64,000 nucleotides of DNA from Ruminococcus sp. (GTDB lineage: Bacteria; Bacillota; Clostridia; Oscillospirales; Ruminococcaceae), in contig JAJQCE010000010.1 of assembly GCA_021202895.1 (NCBI GenBank), positions 14,585 to 78,584 on the forward strand, in the 5' to 3' direction. Under the pieces are notes generated by a model. It worked only from the letters and a program-made list of their open reading frames with translations, was not told the origin of the DNA and did not search any database. The translations under genes and the position numbers were made by a program. This document shows, piece by piece, positions 24,607 to 33,568 of this stretch. How positions within the stretch are numbered: position 1 is the first letter of the stretch; every line of letters begins with the position of its first letter.

Positions 24607-25284
24607 ATGAGAATGAGAAGAAAAACGCATCTTTTAGAAAGGCTTGACGCCTGTTCGGATGTGATTATAAATATGGATAGGGAAAACCGTGACTTTTCCG
24701 TTAAGGACGACAAAAATCTGCTGGACATTGACGAGCTTTTCGGCAGATGTGCTCCGCTTTATCTGGAAATTGGCTGTGGAAAGGGAAGATTTATCTGCGA
24801 GGCTGCGAAGGCAAACAGTGAGTACAATTTTCTTGCTGTTGAAAAAGCGTCAAATGTGCTTGTGACTGCCGCTGAAAGTGTGCAGGAGCAGGGGATTGAA
24901 AATGTGAAATTCCTGCGTGGCGCTGCCGAGTATCTTGACTGTTACATTCCAAAAAATTCGGTGGAGCGAATTTATCTCAACTTTAGCTGCCCATATCCCA
25001 AAAAAAGCTATGCTTCTCATCGCTTGACTCACAGACAATTTCTTGAAATTTATCAGCGGCTTTTAAAAAAAGGCGAAGCTGTCGGAGAAATACATATGAA
25101 AACCGACAATATGCAGCTTTTCGAGTTTTCGATTGAGGAGCTTTCGCAGTGTGGATGGGCGATTAAAAACGTTTCGCTTGATCTGCATAATTCTGATTTT
25201 GAGGGCAATATCATGACTGAATATGAGGAGCGTTTTTCAAGTGAGGGAGCGCCTATTTACCGACTTGAAGCTTATAAGCTTTAA
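24607..25284 (+). CDS. trmB: tRNA (guanine-N7)-methyltransferase
   Basis: TrmB methylates G46 of tRNA using SAM. The 225-residue protein has the SAM-binding LEIGCGKGRF near residue 52, and FLAVEKASNVL. The family signature NFSDPWPKxxHxxRRL reads NFSCPYPKKSYASHRLT here, with Asp and Trp replaced, a variant also expected from some clostridial relatives. FEGNIMTEYEERF near the end matches the conserved NxxTxYExRF segment. It is the last gene of the galK unit. Confidence 0.9.
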   Translation: MRMRRKTHLLERLDACSDVIINMDRENRDFSVKDDKNLLDIDELFGRCAPLYLEIGCGKGRFICEAAKANSEYNFLAVEKASNVLVTAAESVQEQGIENVKFLRGAAEYLDCYIPKNSVERIYLNFSCPYPKKSYASHRLTHRQFLEIYQRLLKKGEAVGEIHMKTDNMQLFEFSIEELSQCGWAIKNVSLDLHNSDFEGNIMTEYEERFSSEGAPIYRLEAYKL

Positions 25285-25291
25285 ATTTATC

Positions 25292-25320
25292 CCCTTTGGC
25301 AGAGATGTCAAAGGGATTTT
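25292..25320 (+). terminator. Terminator after trmB
   Basis: CCCTTTG (25292-25298) / CAAAGGG (25309-25315), followed by ATTTTT. Confidence 0.85.
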
Positions 25321-25385
25321 TCATTATTTTGATGAAATAAAATGTAAATATTTTATAAACAAACTAGATTTCATAAGAAAAGCAC

Positions 25386-25439
25386 TTGCAATTATGAGGA
25401 AAGTGTGATACAATGAGATCATAAATTAGAACACGTTCT
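25386..25439 (+). promoter_or_regulatory. Promoter and palindromic operator of the TetR gene
   Basis: TTGCAA (25386-25391), 17-base spacer, TACAAT (25409-25414). AGAAC-AC-GTTCT at 25428-25439 lies at about +8 to +19, where a bound repressor would block transcription; this suggests autoregulation by the TetR protein. Confidence 0.6.
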
Positions 25440-25502
25440 GTTTTTAGAAATTTATCTAAATTAAAATGTGTCAAATGATGCTTAACAGGAAAGGAGGTTA
25501 AA

Positions 25503-26198
25503 ATGTCAAATAACAAGCAGGGGAAAAATCATGATTTATTCAAGCAAAGGATTTTGTTTGTTGCGGCACAGGATTTTTTGAAAAACGGCTATACAAATAC
25601 GACAATGAGGGATCTTGCAGAGCAGTGTGGACTTAGCAGCGGCTCGATAACAAATATTTATGGCTCTAAAGAGGATATTTTGTGCGAGCTTGTGACGTTT
25701 GTAATCGAACGGCAATTTGATGAGGCGGGACAGCTGCTTAAGGAGATTACTTACGACAAGGTTCTGCTTTATGCGGCTGAAACGGTTATGCAGCTTTATA
25801 TTACCGAGATTGATGAAAATTTGCGTGAGCTGTATAAGTTCGCTTATTCGTTTGATAAACCGTCGGAGATTTTGAAAAAATCGATTGCCGAAAAGGTTGA
25901 GTATGTGTTTAGCGAGCATCTGCCACAGCTTGAAACTAAGGATTTTTATCTGCTGGAAATTGCTTCAAGCGGAGTGATGAGAGGCTTTATGATTGAGCCT
26001 TGCAGTATGTGGTTTACTATGGAGCAAAAGGTTGACGCATTTTTGGAATGCTCGCTTAGAATCTATTGTATGCCCGAAGAGAAAATCGCACAAGCAAAGG
26101 AATTTGTCAAGCAGTTTGATTTTGAATCTATTGCAAAGCAAACGCTTGACGGAATATTCAAGTATCTTGAAGAGAAACAAAAGGAAATTTTTAATTAA
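25503..26198 (+). CDS. TetR/AcrR-family transcriptional regulator
   Basis: The 231-residue protein has an N-terminal TetR helix-turn-helix (TMRDLAEQCGLSSGSITNIYGSKEDIL near residues 35-61) and an all-helical ligand-binding C-terminal domain. AAAGGAGG at 25491 precedes the ATG. The surface-protein gene begins 26 bases after its stop with no promoter between, so the regulator probably controls its own operon including that surface protein. Confidence 0.85.
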   Translation: MSNNKQGKNHDLFKQRILFVAAQDFLKNGYTNTTMRDLAEQCGLSSGSITNIYGSKEDILCELVTFVIERQFDEAGQLLKEITYDKVLLYAAETVMQLYITEIDENLRELYKFAYSFDKPSEILKKSIAEKVEYVFSEHLPQLETKDFYLLEIASSGVMRGFMIEPCSMWFTMEQKVDAFLECSLRIYCMPEEKIAQAKEFVKQFDFESIAKQTLDGIFKYLEEKQKEIFN

Positions 26199-26223
26199 AT
26201 CACTATCCAAAAGGAGGAAGAAG

Positions 26224-28230
26224 ATGATGATGAGAAAGAATTTATTAAAGAAAATATTGAGTGTTGTCTTGTCAGCTTCAATGCTGATATGCCTAGCGGC
26301 GCCGAATATGGCGGTAACGGCGCTTTCGGCTGATACAGACTGGTATAACACCACGGACACGAGCTTCACCATTACTACCGCCGCAGAGCTTGCGGGACTT
26401 GCAAGTCTGGTCAATGATGGAAATGATTTCAGCGGCAAGACGATCACGCTGGGAAGTAATATCGACCTGAACAGCGAAGCATGGACGCCGATCGGAACAT
26501 ATTCGTCTTACCCATTCAATGGAACGTTTGACGGTCAGGGATATACAGTAGCCAACTTGTTCATCAATGATACTATAAGTGATTATCTGGGACTGTTTGG
26601 ATATGTAGGAAGCAGCGGTACAGTACAGAATATTACTGTCAACGGCACTGTGACAGGAAGTAGTGATTATAGTACTTATGTCGGCGGTGTAGTCGGAGTC
26701 AACGCAGGTACTGTATCATACTGTGACAGCAGCGTTACAGTCTATGGCATATACTATGTAGGCGGTGTTGTCAGTTACAACTCTGGTACTGTAATGGGTT
26801 GCAGCAACAGCGGCACAGTTAGTGCCGAAGCACGTTGCGGCGGCGTGGTTGGCTATGCGAGTAGCGGCGAGGTCAGCGGCTGCACCAACAGCGGCGTGGT
26901 TAGCGGAACAATAGTCATTGGCGGCGTTGTTGGCTATGCGTATAAAGGCGAGATCAGCGGCTGCACCAACAGCGGCGATGTTACAGGCGATGGTTACTTT
27001 GTCGGAGGCGTTGCCGGTTGTGCCAACGGTAGCACAGTCAGCGACTGCTGCAACAGCGGAGATGTTATCTGCAACGGCGGTTACGCAGGCGGTGTGGTTG
27101 GAAATTCGTACAACAACACAGTGACCAGCTGTTACAGCGTCGGTAAGGTCAGCGGCAGTGACGGCGCAGGCGGTGTGATTGGCTATGTAGAGTCTGTAAC
27201 TATTTCCAACACATACTATTTGGACTCTGCGGCTGACAGCGGCGTAGGCAGCGACAGCAGTATTAGCGGAACGACCGCCACGACAATCGATGAGTTTGAA
27301 AGCGGCGAAGTAGCATATTTGCTAAACGGAAGTGTTTCGGGCGGTACAACGTGGTATCAGAACCTTGACAACGGCGAGACTGTGGACAGCTATCCCGTAT
27401 TGGACAGCACGCATGGTACGGTGTACTTAGGTACTTGTGCAGGAACGGTGATTTACAGCAACAGTGAAGTTTCGGCAGCGGAACATAGCTACGAAGCCGT
27501 TGTAACCGACCCGACCTGCACGGAAAATGGCTACACCACTTACACCTGCTCCGTATGCGGCGACAGCTACACAGCGGACGAGACTGAGGCTTTGGGTCAT
27601 ACAACTGAAATTCAAAACGCAAAGGACGCTACCTGCACAGAGGACGGCTATACAGGCGATGAGGTTTGCACAGTTTGCGGTGAAACGGTGGCGACAGGTG
27701 AAGCGATAGCGGCTACAGGTCATAGCTATAGTGAAATAAAATGGACATGGGCAGACGATTACAGCACAGCGACAGCGGTTCTCACCTGCGAAAGCTGCGG
27801 CGAGAGCGAGGAGATAACTGCGGATGCAACATCTGTTACTACCGAAGCTACTGAAACTGAGGATGGATCAATTGTATATACCGTTATGGTTGAGCTTGAC
27901 GGTCAGCTTTATAGCGATTCGGTAACAGTTACAATCGCAGCTACGGGCAGTGATGATTCTCAATCCGATTCGACATCTGACAGCGAGGAGGATACATCAA
28001 GTGATGAGGAAAGCTCAGAGGATTCGTCTGAATCTGATAGCTCGTCAACAGAAAGTACATCTACAGCTGATGATTCTTCATCGGATTCCGATTCGGAAAC
28101 AGAAGCAACGGCATCAACTGATTCATCCCCTAACACAGGCGACGGCGCAAATGTTCTGTTAATTGCTCTTGCATTGGCAGGAGGAGTGCTTGCTTCAGCT
28201 AAAAAAAGTAAAAGCAAAAAGCTCGATTGA
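26224..28230 (+). CDS. Secreted GLUG-repeat surface protein with SPNTG sorting signal
   Basis: The ATG at 26224 follows AAAAGGAGGAAG; the open frame further upstream overlaps the TetR gene and is not used. The 668-residue protein has a signal peptide (cleavage likely after ALSA near residue 38) and seven GLUG-type repeats of about 22 residues (GGVVGYASSGEVSGCTNSG and variants) between about 155 and 325. Three Cys-pair repeats follow (TCTENGYTTYTCSVCGDSY type), then a Ser/Asp/Glu-rich stalk. It ends with SPNTGD, a hydrophobic helix and a Lys-rich tail, an LPXTG-like sortase signal. It is probably a wall-anchored adhesin; no sortase is in the window. Confidence 0.85.
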   Translation: MMMRKNLLKKILSVVLSASMLICLAAPNMAVTALSADTDWYNTTDTSFTITTAAELAGLASLVNDGNDFSGKTITLGSNIDLNSEAWTPIGTYSSYPFNGTFDGQGYTVANLFINDTISDYLGLFGYVGSSGTVQNITVNGTVTGSSDYSTYVGGVVGVNAGTVSYCDSSVTVYGIYYVGGVVSYNSGTVMGCSNSGTVSAEARCGGVVGYASSGEVSGCTNSGVVSGTIVIGGVVGYAYKGEISGCTNSGDVTGDGYFVGGVAGCANGSTVSDCCNSGDVICNGGYAGGVVGNSYNNTVTSCYSVGKVSGSDGAGGVIGYVESVTISNTYYLDSAADSGVGSDSSISGTTATTIDEFESGEVAYLLNGSVSGGTTWYQNLDNGETVDSYPVLDSTHGTVYLGTCAGTVIYSNSEVSAAEHSYEAVVTDPTCTENGYTTYTCSVCGDSYTADETEALGHTTEIQNAKDATCTEDGYTGDEVCTVCGETVATGEAIAATGHSYSEIKWTWADDYSTATAVLTCESCGESEEITADATSVTTEATETEDGSIVYTVMVELDGQLYSDSVTVTIAATGSDDSQSDSTSDSEEDTSSDEESSEDSSESDSSSTESTSTADDSSSDSDSETEATASTDSSPNTGDGANVLLIALALAGGVLASAKKSKSKKLD

Positions 28231-28252
28231 TACAAATTAAATCAATAATTTA

Positions 28253-28288
28253 AGCCTGCGAGAAAATTAGTTCTCGCAGGCTCTTTTT
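28253..28288. terminator. Strong terminator between surface protein and glpK
   Basis: Perfect 12-bp stem AGCCTGCGAGAA (28253-28264) / TTCTCGCAGGCT (28271-28282), followed by CTTTTTA. The glpK stop codon lies at the edge, so it may serve both genes. Confidence 0.9.
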
Positions 28289-29774
28289 ATTTCGTTATCC
28301 AATCTTGACTTCTGCTAACAGCTTTGTGCCATTCTTTTATAAGCATTGAACGCTTCTCTTGAGTCATGTCAGGTAAATATTCTCTTTCGATCCTCCGCAT
28401 TTTATTAAGCTCATCCTTGCTTTCCCAAAGCCCACAGCTTAGCCCTGCAAGATACGCCGCACCAAGTGCAGTTGATTCAATGCGGCTTGGCTTAATTAGT
28501 TTTCTGTCCAAAATATCGGACTGAAACTGCATTAAAAATTCATCTCTGCAAGCACCGCCGTCAACGTTGAGAGATTTAATTTTATCGCCGTAATCGCACT
28601 CCATTGCACTAAACAAATCTGCGGACTGGTAGGCGATTGATTCCTGTGCGGCGCGGATTATATGTTCGCGCTTTGTACCTCTTGTCAGTCCTAAAATTGC
28701 GCCTCTTGCGTACATATCCCAGTATGGCGCACCCAAGCCTGTAAATGCTGGAACGAAGTAAACTCCGCCCGTGTCGCCGACCTTTTTCGCAAGATATTCA
28801 GCATCACGGCTGCTTGAGAAAAATCTCATCTCATCACGCAGCCACTGGATAACTGCGCCGCCGATAAAAACGCTGCCTTCAAGAATATACTGAACAGCCT
28901 CGTCCTTTAAACCTGCGGCAACTGAATTTACAAGACCGCTCTTGCTCTGACGTCTGTTTTCACCTGTGTTCATCAGCAAAAAGCAACCTGTGCCATAAGT
29001 GTTTTTCGCCATGCCCTCTTTAAAGCAGCACTGTCCGAAAAGTGCCGCCTGCTGGTCGCCGACAACAGAATAAATCGGAATCTGTTCGCCGCAGATTTTA
29101 GCATTTCCATAATAATCGCCTGAGCATTTTATTTGAGGCAGCACAGCCTTTGGTATATCGAAAATCTCAAGCAGTTCATCGTCCCAGTCGCAGCTGTCAA
29201 TGTTAAACAGCATTGTTCTGGAAGCGTTTGTGCGGTCTGTGCAGTGAACGGTACCGTTGGTTAAATTCCAGACAAGCCAGCTGTCAATCGTGCCGAAAAG
29301 CAGCTCGCCGTTTTTAGCTCGTTCATTAGCTCCGTCAACGTTGTCCAAAATCCAGCGGATTTTAGTTGCGCTGTAGTAAGCGTCTGGGATAAGTCCCGTC
29401 TTTTGCTGGATTTTTTCACAAAGCCCCTGCTTTTCAAGTCTTTCAATATACGGAGCGGTTCGCCTGCATTGCCATACTATCGCATTGTAAATCGGCTTGC
29501 CCGTGTTTTTATCCCAAATAACAGTGGTTTCACGCTGGTTTGTAATCCCAACTGCGACAATATCCAACGGATTTATTCCTGATTCGCTGAGAGCTTCATT
29601 TATCGCCGAATATTGTGAGGACAAAATTTCTTCAGGGTTGTGTTCAACCCAGCCCTCCTTAGGAAAATGCTGTGTAAATTCACGCTGACCAGTTGAAACT
29701 ATGTTTTGATTTTCATCAAAAATTATTGCTCTGGAGGATGTTGTACCCTGGTCAAGCGAAAGAATATATTTCAT
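28287..29774 (-). CDS. glpK: Glycerol kinase
   Basis: GlpK makes glycerol-3-phosphate from glycerol and ATP. The 495-residue protein has the FGGY-kinase motifs [14 protein letters not shown] at the start, [26 protein letters not shown], and the signature near [20 protein letters not shown]. The ATG at 29774 has AAAAGG 8 bases upstream; a GTG three codons earlier overlaps that site. It follows birA by 12 bases, so it is last in a punA-birA-glpK operon. No glycerol facilitator or dehydrogenase gene is nearby. Confidence 0.93.
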   Translation of the reverse strand: MKYILSLDQGTTSSRAIIFDENQNIVSTGQREFTQHFPKEGWVEHNPEEILSSQYSAINEALSESGINPLDIVAVGITNQRETTVIWDKNTGKPIYNAIVWQCRRTAPYIERLEKQGLCEKIQQKTGLIPDAYYSATKIRWILDNVDGANERAKNGELLFGTIDSWLVWNLTNGTVHCTDRTNASRTMLFNIDSCDWDDELLEIFDIPKAVLPQIKCSGDYYGNAKICGEQIPIYSVVGDQQAALFGQCCFKEGMAKNTYGTGCFLLMNTGENRRQSKSGLVNSVAAGLKDEAVQYILEGSVFIGGAVIQWLRDEMRFFSSSRDAEYLAKKVGDTGGVYFVPAFTGLGAPYWDMYARGAILGLTRGTKREHIIRAAQESIAYQSADLFSAMECDYGDKIKSLNVDGGACRDEFLMQFQSDILDRKLIKPSRIESTALGAAYLAGLSCGLWESKDELNKMRRIEREYLPDMTQEKRSMLIKEWHKAVSRSQDWITK

Positions 29775-29786
29775 AAATTTCACCTT

Positions 29787-30740
29787 TTAAAATTTTGTTA
29801 TTTCTCCATGAGAAAAGCTTTTTGTCTGAGAATCGGTTTTAAGAATAAGTTCGCAGTTTTCGCCTATGCCCTTGGCTACTCCGTTAAAGCTTATTTTACC
29901 GTCAAAAAATTCAATTTCACGTCCGATTATAAAGCACCTTTTTCGGTATTCGTCAATGAAATTTTCATCGCCGTCAATAAGGCTGTAAAGCTCGCTGATA
30001 ATTGAAGCGGAAAGTGCGCATCTTGGAACGTCAACGCCAATTGAAGCGGCTTTTTTGTCAAGCTCTCCTGGAAAAAAGTCGGTGGTGATGTTTATTCCGA
30101 TTCCTATTATCATGCTCCGTACCTGACCTGTTTCAAAGTCGGTAATTGCTTCGGTTAGTATTCCGCAAATCTTTTTGTTATCTAAATACAAGTCGTTTAC
30201 CCATTTGATTTTAGGCAAAACACCCGCTTGATTTTCAATTGCTCTGGCTGTCGCAACGGCAGCCGCCGCTGTGTAAAGCGCAGAGCTTTCTATAGGTTTG
30301 TTCGGATGAAATACAGCGGAAAGATACAAGCCTGTTTCAGGCGGGGAGTAAAAGGAACGACCGAATCTTCCTCGTCCTTCAGTTTGCTGTTCAGCGACAA
30401 AAACTGCTCTGCTGTTTGAGTTTACACAAAAGCTTTTTGCTTCGTCGTTTGTAGAAGCTGTTTGCTTGTAGACAAAAAGCTTGATGCCGTTTAGTTCTGA
30501 CGGTAAAAACGCTTTGATTCCCTCAACGCTCAAAAGATTGCAGTCTGCGCTTAATTTATATCCCTTTTTGCCGACAGCTTCAATGCTGTAGCCGCTATCC
30601 TTGAGAGAATTTATCGCTTTCCAAACTGCATTTCTCGAAACGCCGAATTTTTCAGCTAACTCAGTTCCTGAAAATACTTCACCCTTGTTAAGCTCAAAAA
30701 GGGCTAATATGTCGTTTTTTAATGCCAAGCTTTTCACCAC
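29787..30740 (-). CDS. birA: Biotin protein ligase and repressor
   Basis: The bifunctional 317-residue BirA type has an N-terminal winged helix (GTELAEKFGVSRNAVWKAINSL, residues 26-47), the catalytic biotinyl-5'-AMP loop GRGRFGRSF, KWVNDLYLDNKK, and a C-terminal SH3-like domain. It attaches biotin to acceptor proteins and may repress biotin genes. The start is uncertain: GTG at 30740 or the next GTG, with only a weak ribosome binding site. It lies 31 bases after punA. Confidence 0.9.
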   Translation of the reverse strand: MVKSLALKNDILALFELNKGEVFSGTELAEKFGVSRNAVWKAINSLKDSGYSIEAVGKKGYKLSADCNLLSVEGIKAFLPSELNGIKLFVYKQTASTNDEAKSFCVNSNSRAVFVAEQQTEGRGRFGRSFYSPPETGLYLSAVFHPNKPIESSALYTAAAAVATARAIENQAGVLPKIKWVNDLYLDNKKICGILTEAITDFETGQVRSMIIGIGINITTDFFPGELDKKAASIGVDVPRCALSASIISELYSLIDGDENFIDEYRKRCFIIGREIEFFDGKISFNGVAKGIGENCELILKTDSQTKSFSHGEITKF

Positions 30741-30746
30741 CGTTTC

Positions 30747-30764
30747 TGTACGTTTTTTTGTACA
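30747..30764. promoter_or_regulatory. Putative operator TGTAC-N8-GTACA, copy 2
   Basis: TGTAC (30747-30751), 8 bases, GTACA (30760-30764), between the punA stop and birA start. Same spacing as the site at 21735-21752. Confidence 0.45.
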
Positions 30765-30771
30765 CTAAAGG

Positions 30772-31632
30772 TTAAACTGAAAGCTGCTGCGTTGAAAGAA
30801 AATCTGAAATTTCTTCTACAGCCTCGCAAATCAGTGCTTTAAATTTAGGTGCGACTTCATCTGCTGTTTTTTGAACCTCCTCATGGGTGAGTTTGACGGG
30901 GCTTATTCCTGCCGCAAGATTAGATATGCAGGAAATTGCGCAGACTTTAATTCCTGCATGGTTTGCGGCAATAGCTTCAACGGCAGTTGACATACCCACA
31001 ACATCAGCTCCTAAAGTTCCAAGCATTTTTATCTCCGCAGGAGTTTCATATGACGGACCTGTAAGCTGAGCGTATACGCCCTGCTTTAAAGATATTCCAA
31101 GAGTCTGTGCGCTTTTCAAAAGAATTTTTTGCAGATTTTTATCATAAACGCTGCTCATATCGGGAAAACGCACTCCCAACTCGTCAATATTTTCTCCAAT
31201 CAGCGGATTAGGAACGAAAGAAGCTATGTGGTCTGTCACCATCATCAAATCACCTGCCGAAAAGCTTCTGTTGATAGCACCCGAAGCATTTGTAAGAATT
31301 ACAGCTTTAGCTCCAAGCATTCCCATTAGCCTGACGGGCATAACAACATCTGTCATAGGGTAGCCCTCATAGTAGTGAACCCTGCCCTGCATGATGACAA
31401 CATTTACTCCGCCTACTGTTCCGAAAACGAATCTGCCCTTGTGTCCTTTAACTGTTGAAACAGGGAATCCGTCAATTTCCGAATAATCAATCGTTTGATC
31501 GATGTCAACCTTTTCCTCTGCAAATGCGCCAAGTCCTGAGCCTAAGACAATTGCCGTCTGAGGAACAAAATTAGTTTTCTTTCTGACACAGTTATAGGCA
31601 TTTTCAAGCTTTTTGTAAACTGAATTTGACAT
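30772..31632 (-). CDS. punA: Purine nucleoside phosphorylase
   Basis: The enzyme splits inosine and guanosine with phosphate into base and ribose-1-phosphate. The 286-residue protein matches the trimeric PNP family: GSGLGAF near residue 31, GRVHYYEGYP near 83, TNASGAIN near 114, YAQLTGPSYETPAEI near 188 and GMSTAVEAIAANH near 213. GGAAAGGAG precedes the ATG at 31632. A probable promoter (minus strand TTGATT, 16 bases, TATAAA at 31722-31695) overlaps the end of the upstream gene. Confidence 0.92.
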   Translation of the reverse strand: MSNSVYKKLENAYNCVRKKTNFVPQTAIVLGSGLGAFAEEKVDIDQTIDYSEIDGFPVSTVKGHKGRFVFGTVGGVNVVIMQGRVHYYEGYPMTDVVMPVRLMGMLGAKAVILTNASGAINRSFSAGDLMMVTDHIASFVPNPLIGENIDELGVRFPDMSSVYDKNLQKILLKSAQTLGISLKQGVYAQLTGPSYETPAEIKMLGTLGADVVGMSTAVEAIAANHAGIKVCAISCISNLAAGISPVKLTHEEVQKTADEVAPKFKALICEAVEEISDFLSTQQLSV

Positions 31633-31718
31633 ATAAAAAAGCTCCTTTCCAAATATTAAAATAGTATTGAATTTTCAAGCTTTCATCAGCGCTTTTTATA
31701 CAGCAGGAAAGCATAAAA

Positions 31719-32783
31719 TCAAAATATGTTTAAACTGTCATTATCAATACACTTTTTTATCAGCTCTTCAATTATCTCCATTTGAGCTTCGCTTTTAGCT
31801 TGCTTAGCATTAAAATCACATTCGGAAATATCTGCAAGCGGAATTTTAACTGATGCACTTAATCCTCCGCCAGGCAGCTTTTTAAAATTAAGCGAGCCGT
31901 CATATATATCGCAAAAAATTTGTGCGAGTGCAATACCCATGCCTTTTTTATCATTGTCATTATTTGCTTTGCTAAGCTCTCTTGAGCTTTCAATACTTTT
32001 TAAATCAGCGTCAATTCCATTATCATTGATTTCTATTAAGGCGCAATCGTCTTGTGTATACGCATTGATAAGAATGACTCTATCCGTTGCACCGCTGTGA
32101 ATATATGCGTTTGTAAAAAGATTTATAAGCACAAATTCGAGCGAAGCGGCATCCGCCTTTACTAAAATATCATCGTCCACTTCAATTGAAAATTTAAAAT
32201 TATCAGAAAATTTCTTAAGAGAGTGCAAAATTTGTCCTATAAAATTTAGCGATCTGTTAAGATCGGCAATATGCGTTTTGGAATTGGACGAAAGTATTTC
32301 TATAAGAGCAAGATTATTAGCGTTGTCTGAAAGATATTCATCGATTTCCCTTTGAAAGAAATTATCAGAATTTGTTCTTAAAGAGGAAATTATATTATAA
32401 AAGCTGTATTGCGCACTAAAAAAATCTCCGATAAATTTTTTATATGCACCTGTTTTTGAAACAAGCTCTAATGCGCTGCTGCTTTTGAAAAGTTCAATAT
32501 AATAGTATCTTTCGTTTTCAAATTCATTAAACGGAATGATCCTTAGTGCTGAACCATTTTCACAGGAAATTATTTTTTCTTTTTCTATTTTTGAAATATC
32601 TTCAAACATTTGAGAGGCGATTATTTCATCGTCAAGAGCTGTTTCTGTGTTACTCCACTGCAAATCAAATTTTTCATTATAGATATATACATCATTTAAG
32701 CTATTTTGAGAAAGCTTTATCAACGGTAAAAGTTGGTTGTTCATTTTAGATATTTGTATGATATAGTAAATGTCTATAATCAT
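31719..32783 (-). CDS. Histidine-kinase-like protein with GHKL ATPase domain
   Basis: The 354-residue protein has a C-terminal HATPase domain: an N-box (FVLINLFTNAYIHS near residue 222), G1 (INDNGID near 252), G2 (KKGMGIALAQIF near 281) and GGGLSASVKIPL. There is no clear H-box with phospho-acceptor histidine, no membrane segment, and no response regulator nearby. The N-terminal half has a PAS-like feel (LNDVYIYNEKFDLQWSN), which I infer only from pattern. AGGAG is unusually close to the ATG at 32783; a second ATG lies 13 codons in. It may sense through a partner or have lost kinase function. Confidence 0.65.
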   Translation of the reverse strand: MIIDIYYIIQISKMNNQLLPLIKLSQNSLNDVYIYNEKFDLQWSNTETALDDEIIASQMFEDISKIEKEKIISCENGSALRIIPFNEFENERYYYIELFKSSSALELVSKTGAYKKFIGDFFSAQYSFYNIISSLRTNSDNFFQREIDEYLSDNANNLALIEILSSNSKTHIADLNRSLNFIGQILHSLKKFSDNFKFSIEVDDDILVKADAASLEFVLINLFTNAYIHSGATDRVILINAYTQDDCALIEINDNGIDADLKSIESSRELSKANNDNDKKGMGIALAQIFCDIYDGSLNFKKLPGGGLSASVKIPLADISECDFNAKQAKSEAQMEIIEELIKKCIDNDSLNIF

Positions 32784-32916
32784 ATTCTCCTAATTTAATA
32801 TATTTACAGGTAATTTAATGAGAACCTGTATTAAAACTCGTGCTGCTAAAGAAAAAAATAAGTAAGCGTAGCAAAGGATATTTATATACTTTGACAAAAA
32901 ATCCAAAAAATAAGTA

Positions 32917-33126
32917 TTACTTATTTCGCACAGTCATCCTAAAGCTTTCATCAACACTGAATGTATAGTTATTATCATAAACCCGAGCGCAGTCGTTGAT
33001 GCTAACAATCGTATTCGTTTTATAAATGACGCAGTGCGATCCTAGACTACAATTATAGACGGATGAAGAAAAAGAATTGTATATTGTTAAAATAGAAGCT
33101 TCTACTGTTTCCTCATCATCTATCAT
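32917..33126 (-). CDS. Small hypothetical protein, possibly leaderless
   Basis: The 69-residue frame starts at an ATG (33126) that sits 7 bases after a consensus -10 box, at or next to the expected transcription start, so the mRNA may lack a leader. A longer frame from a TTG at 33204 would run through the promoter and has no ribosome binding site. The frame ends in a short AT-rich hairpin (AAATAAGT/ACTTATTT) followed by TTTTT. The sequence has no recognised domain. Confidence 0.4.
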   Translation of the reverse strand: MIDDEETVEASILTIYNSFSSSVYNCSLGSHCVIYKTNTIVSINDCARVYDNNYTFSVDESFRMTVRNK

Positions 33127-33133
33127 TAAATAT

Positions 33134-33162
33134 ATTATATCATAATTCATTTCTTTAGTCAA
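33134..33162 (-). promoter_or_regulatory. Promoter of the small minus-strand gene
   Basis: Minus strand TTGACT (33162-33157), 17-base spacer, TATAAT (33139-33134). The stretch 33163-33472 holds no gene I can support. Confidence 0.7.
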
Positions 33163-33472
33163 GTGAAAATTGAATTTTTCTTTTTCGTTGGATGAATTGT
33201 TCAATCAGAAAATTTTTTCAAAATAAAAAAATCAACTTGAAAAATCTTGTTTCATGGTATAATTATCACAAGTTTTTTTCTAAAATTGTTTTGAACAGTA
33301 AAAAGCTGAGAAAAGGCTTGTTGAAAACCTTGTGTATGATGACAAAGAAAAATATTTTATATTTTTCTAATAAGGAGATTTCTAACATCATGCTTGGTTA
33401 TTTGATAAACTTGGGTAAATTTCTACAAATTGTTTACTTAAATTGATTTTTGTGATTATGCTTTTTGCGTTA

Positions 33473-33501
33473 TTGACTTTTAGCCCATTATATGCTATAA
33501 T
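33473..33501 (+). promoter_or_regulatory. Promoter of the rhodanese-ThiF gene
   Basis: TTGACT (33473-33478), 17-base spacer, TATAAT (33496-33501). Confidence 0.75.
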
Positions 33502-33568
33502 AATAAAGCAAAGTGTGTCTGCGTTATGATGCGCTTTTAAACTTGTAAACGGTGAAAGGGAAATTATT

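Noticed and set aside
26224-28230. Surface protein considered a cellulosomal protein
   Set aside because: There is no dockerin or cohesin signature; the repeats are GLUG-like and the anchor is a sortase-type signal.
33192-33446. Plus-strand frame of 84 codons before the rhodanese-ThiF gene
   Set aside because: AT-driven Lys/Asn/Phe composition, no ribosome binding site, and it starts within the minus-strand gene's upstream region.
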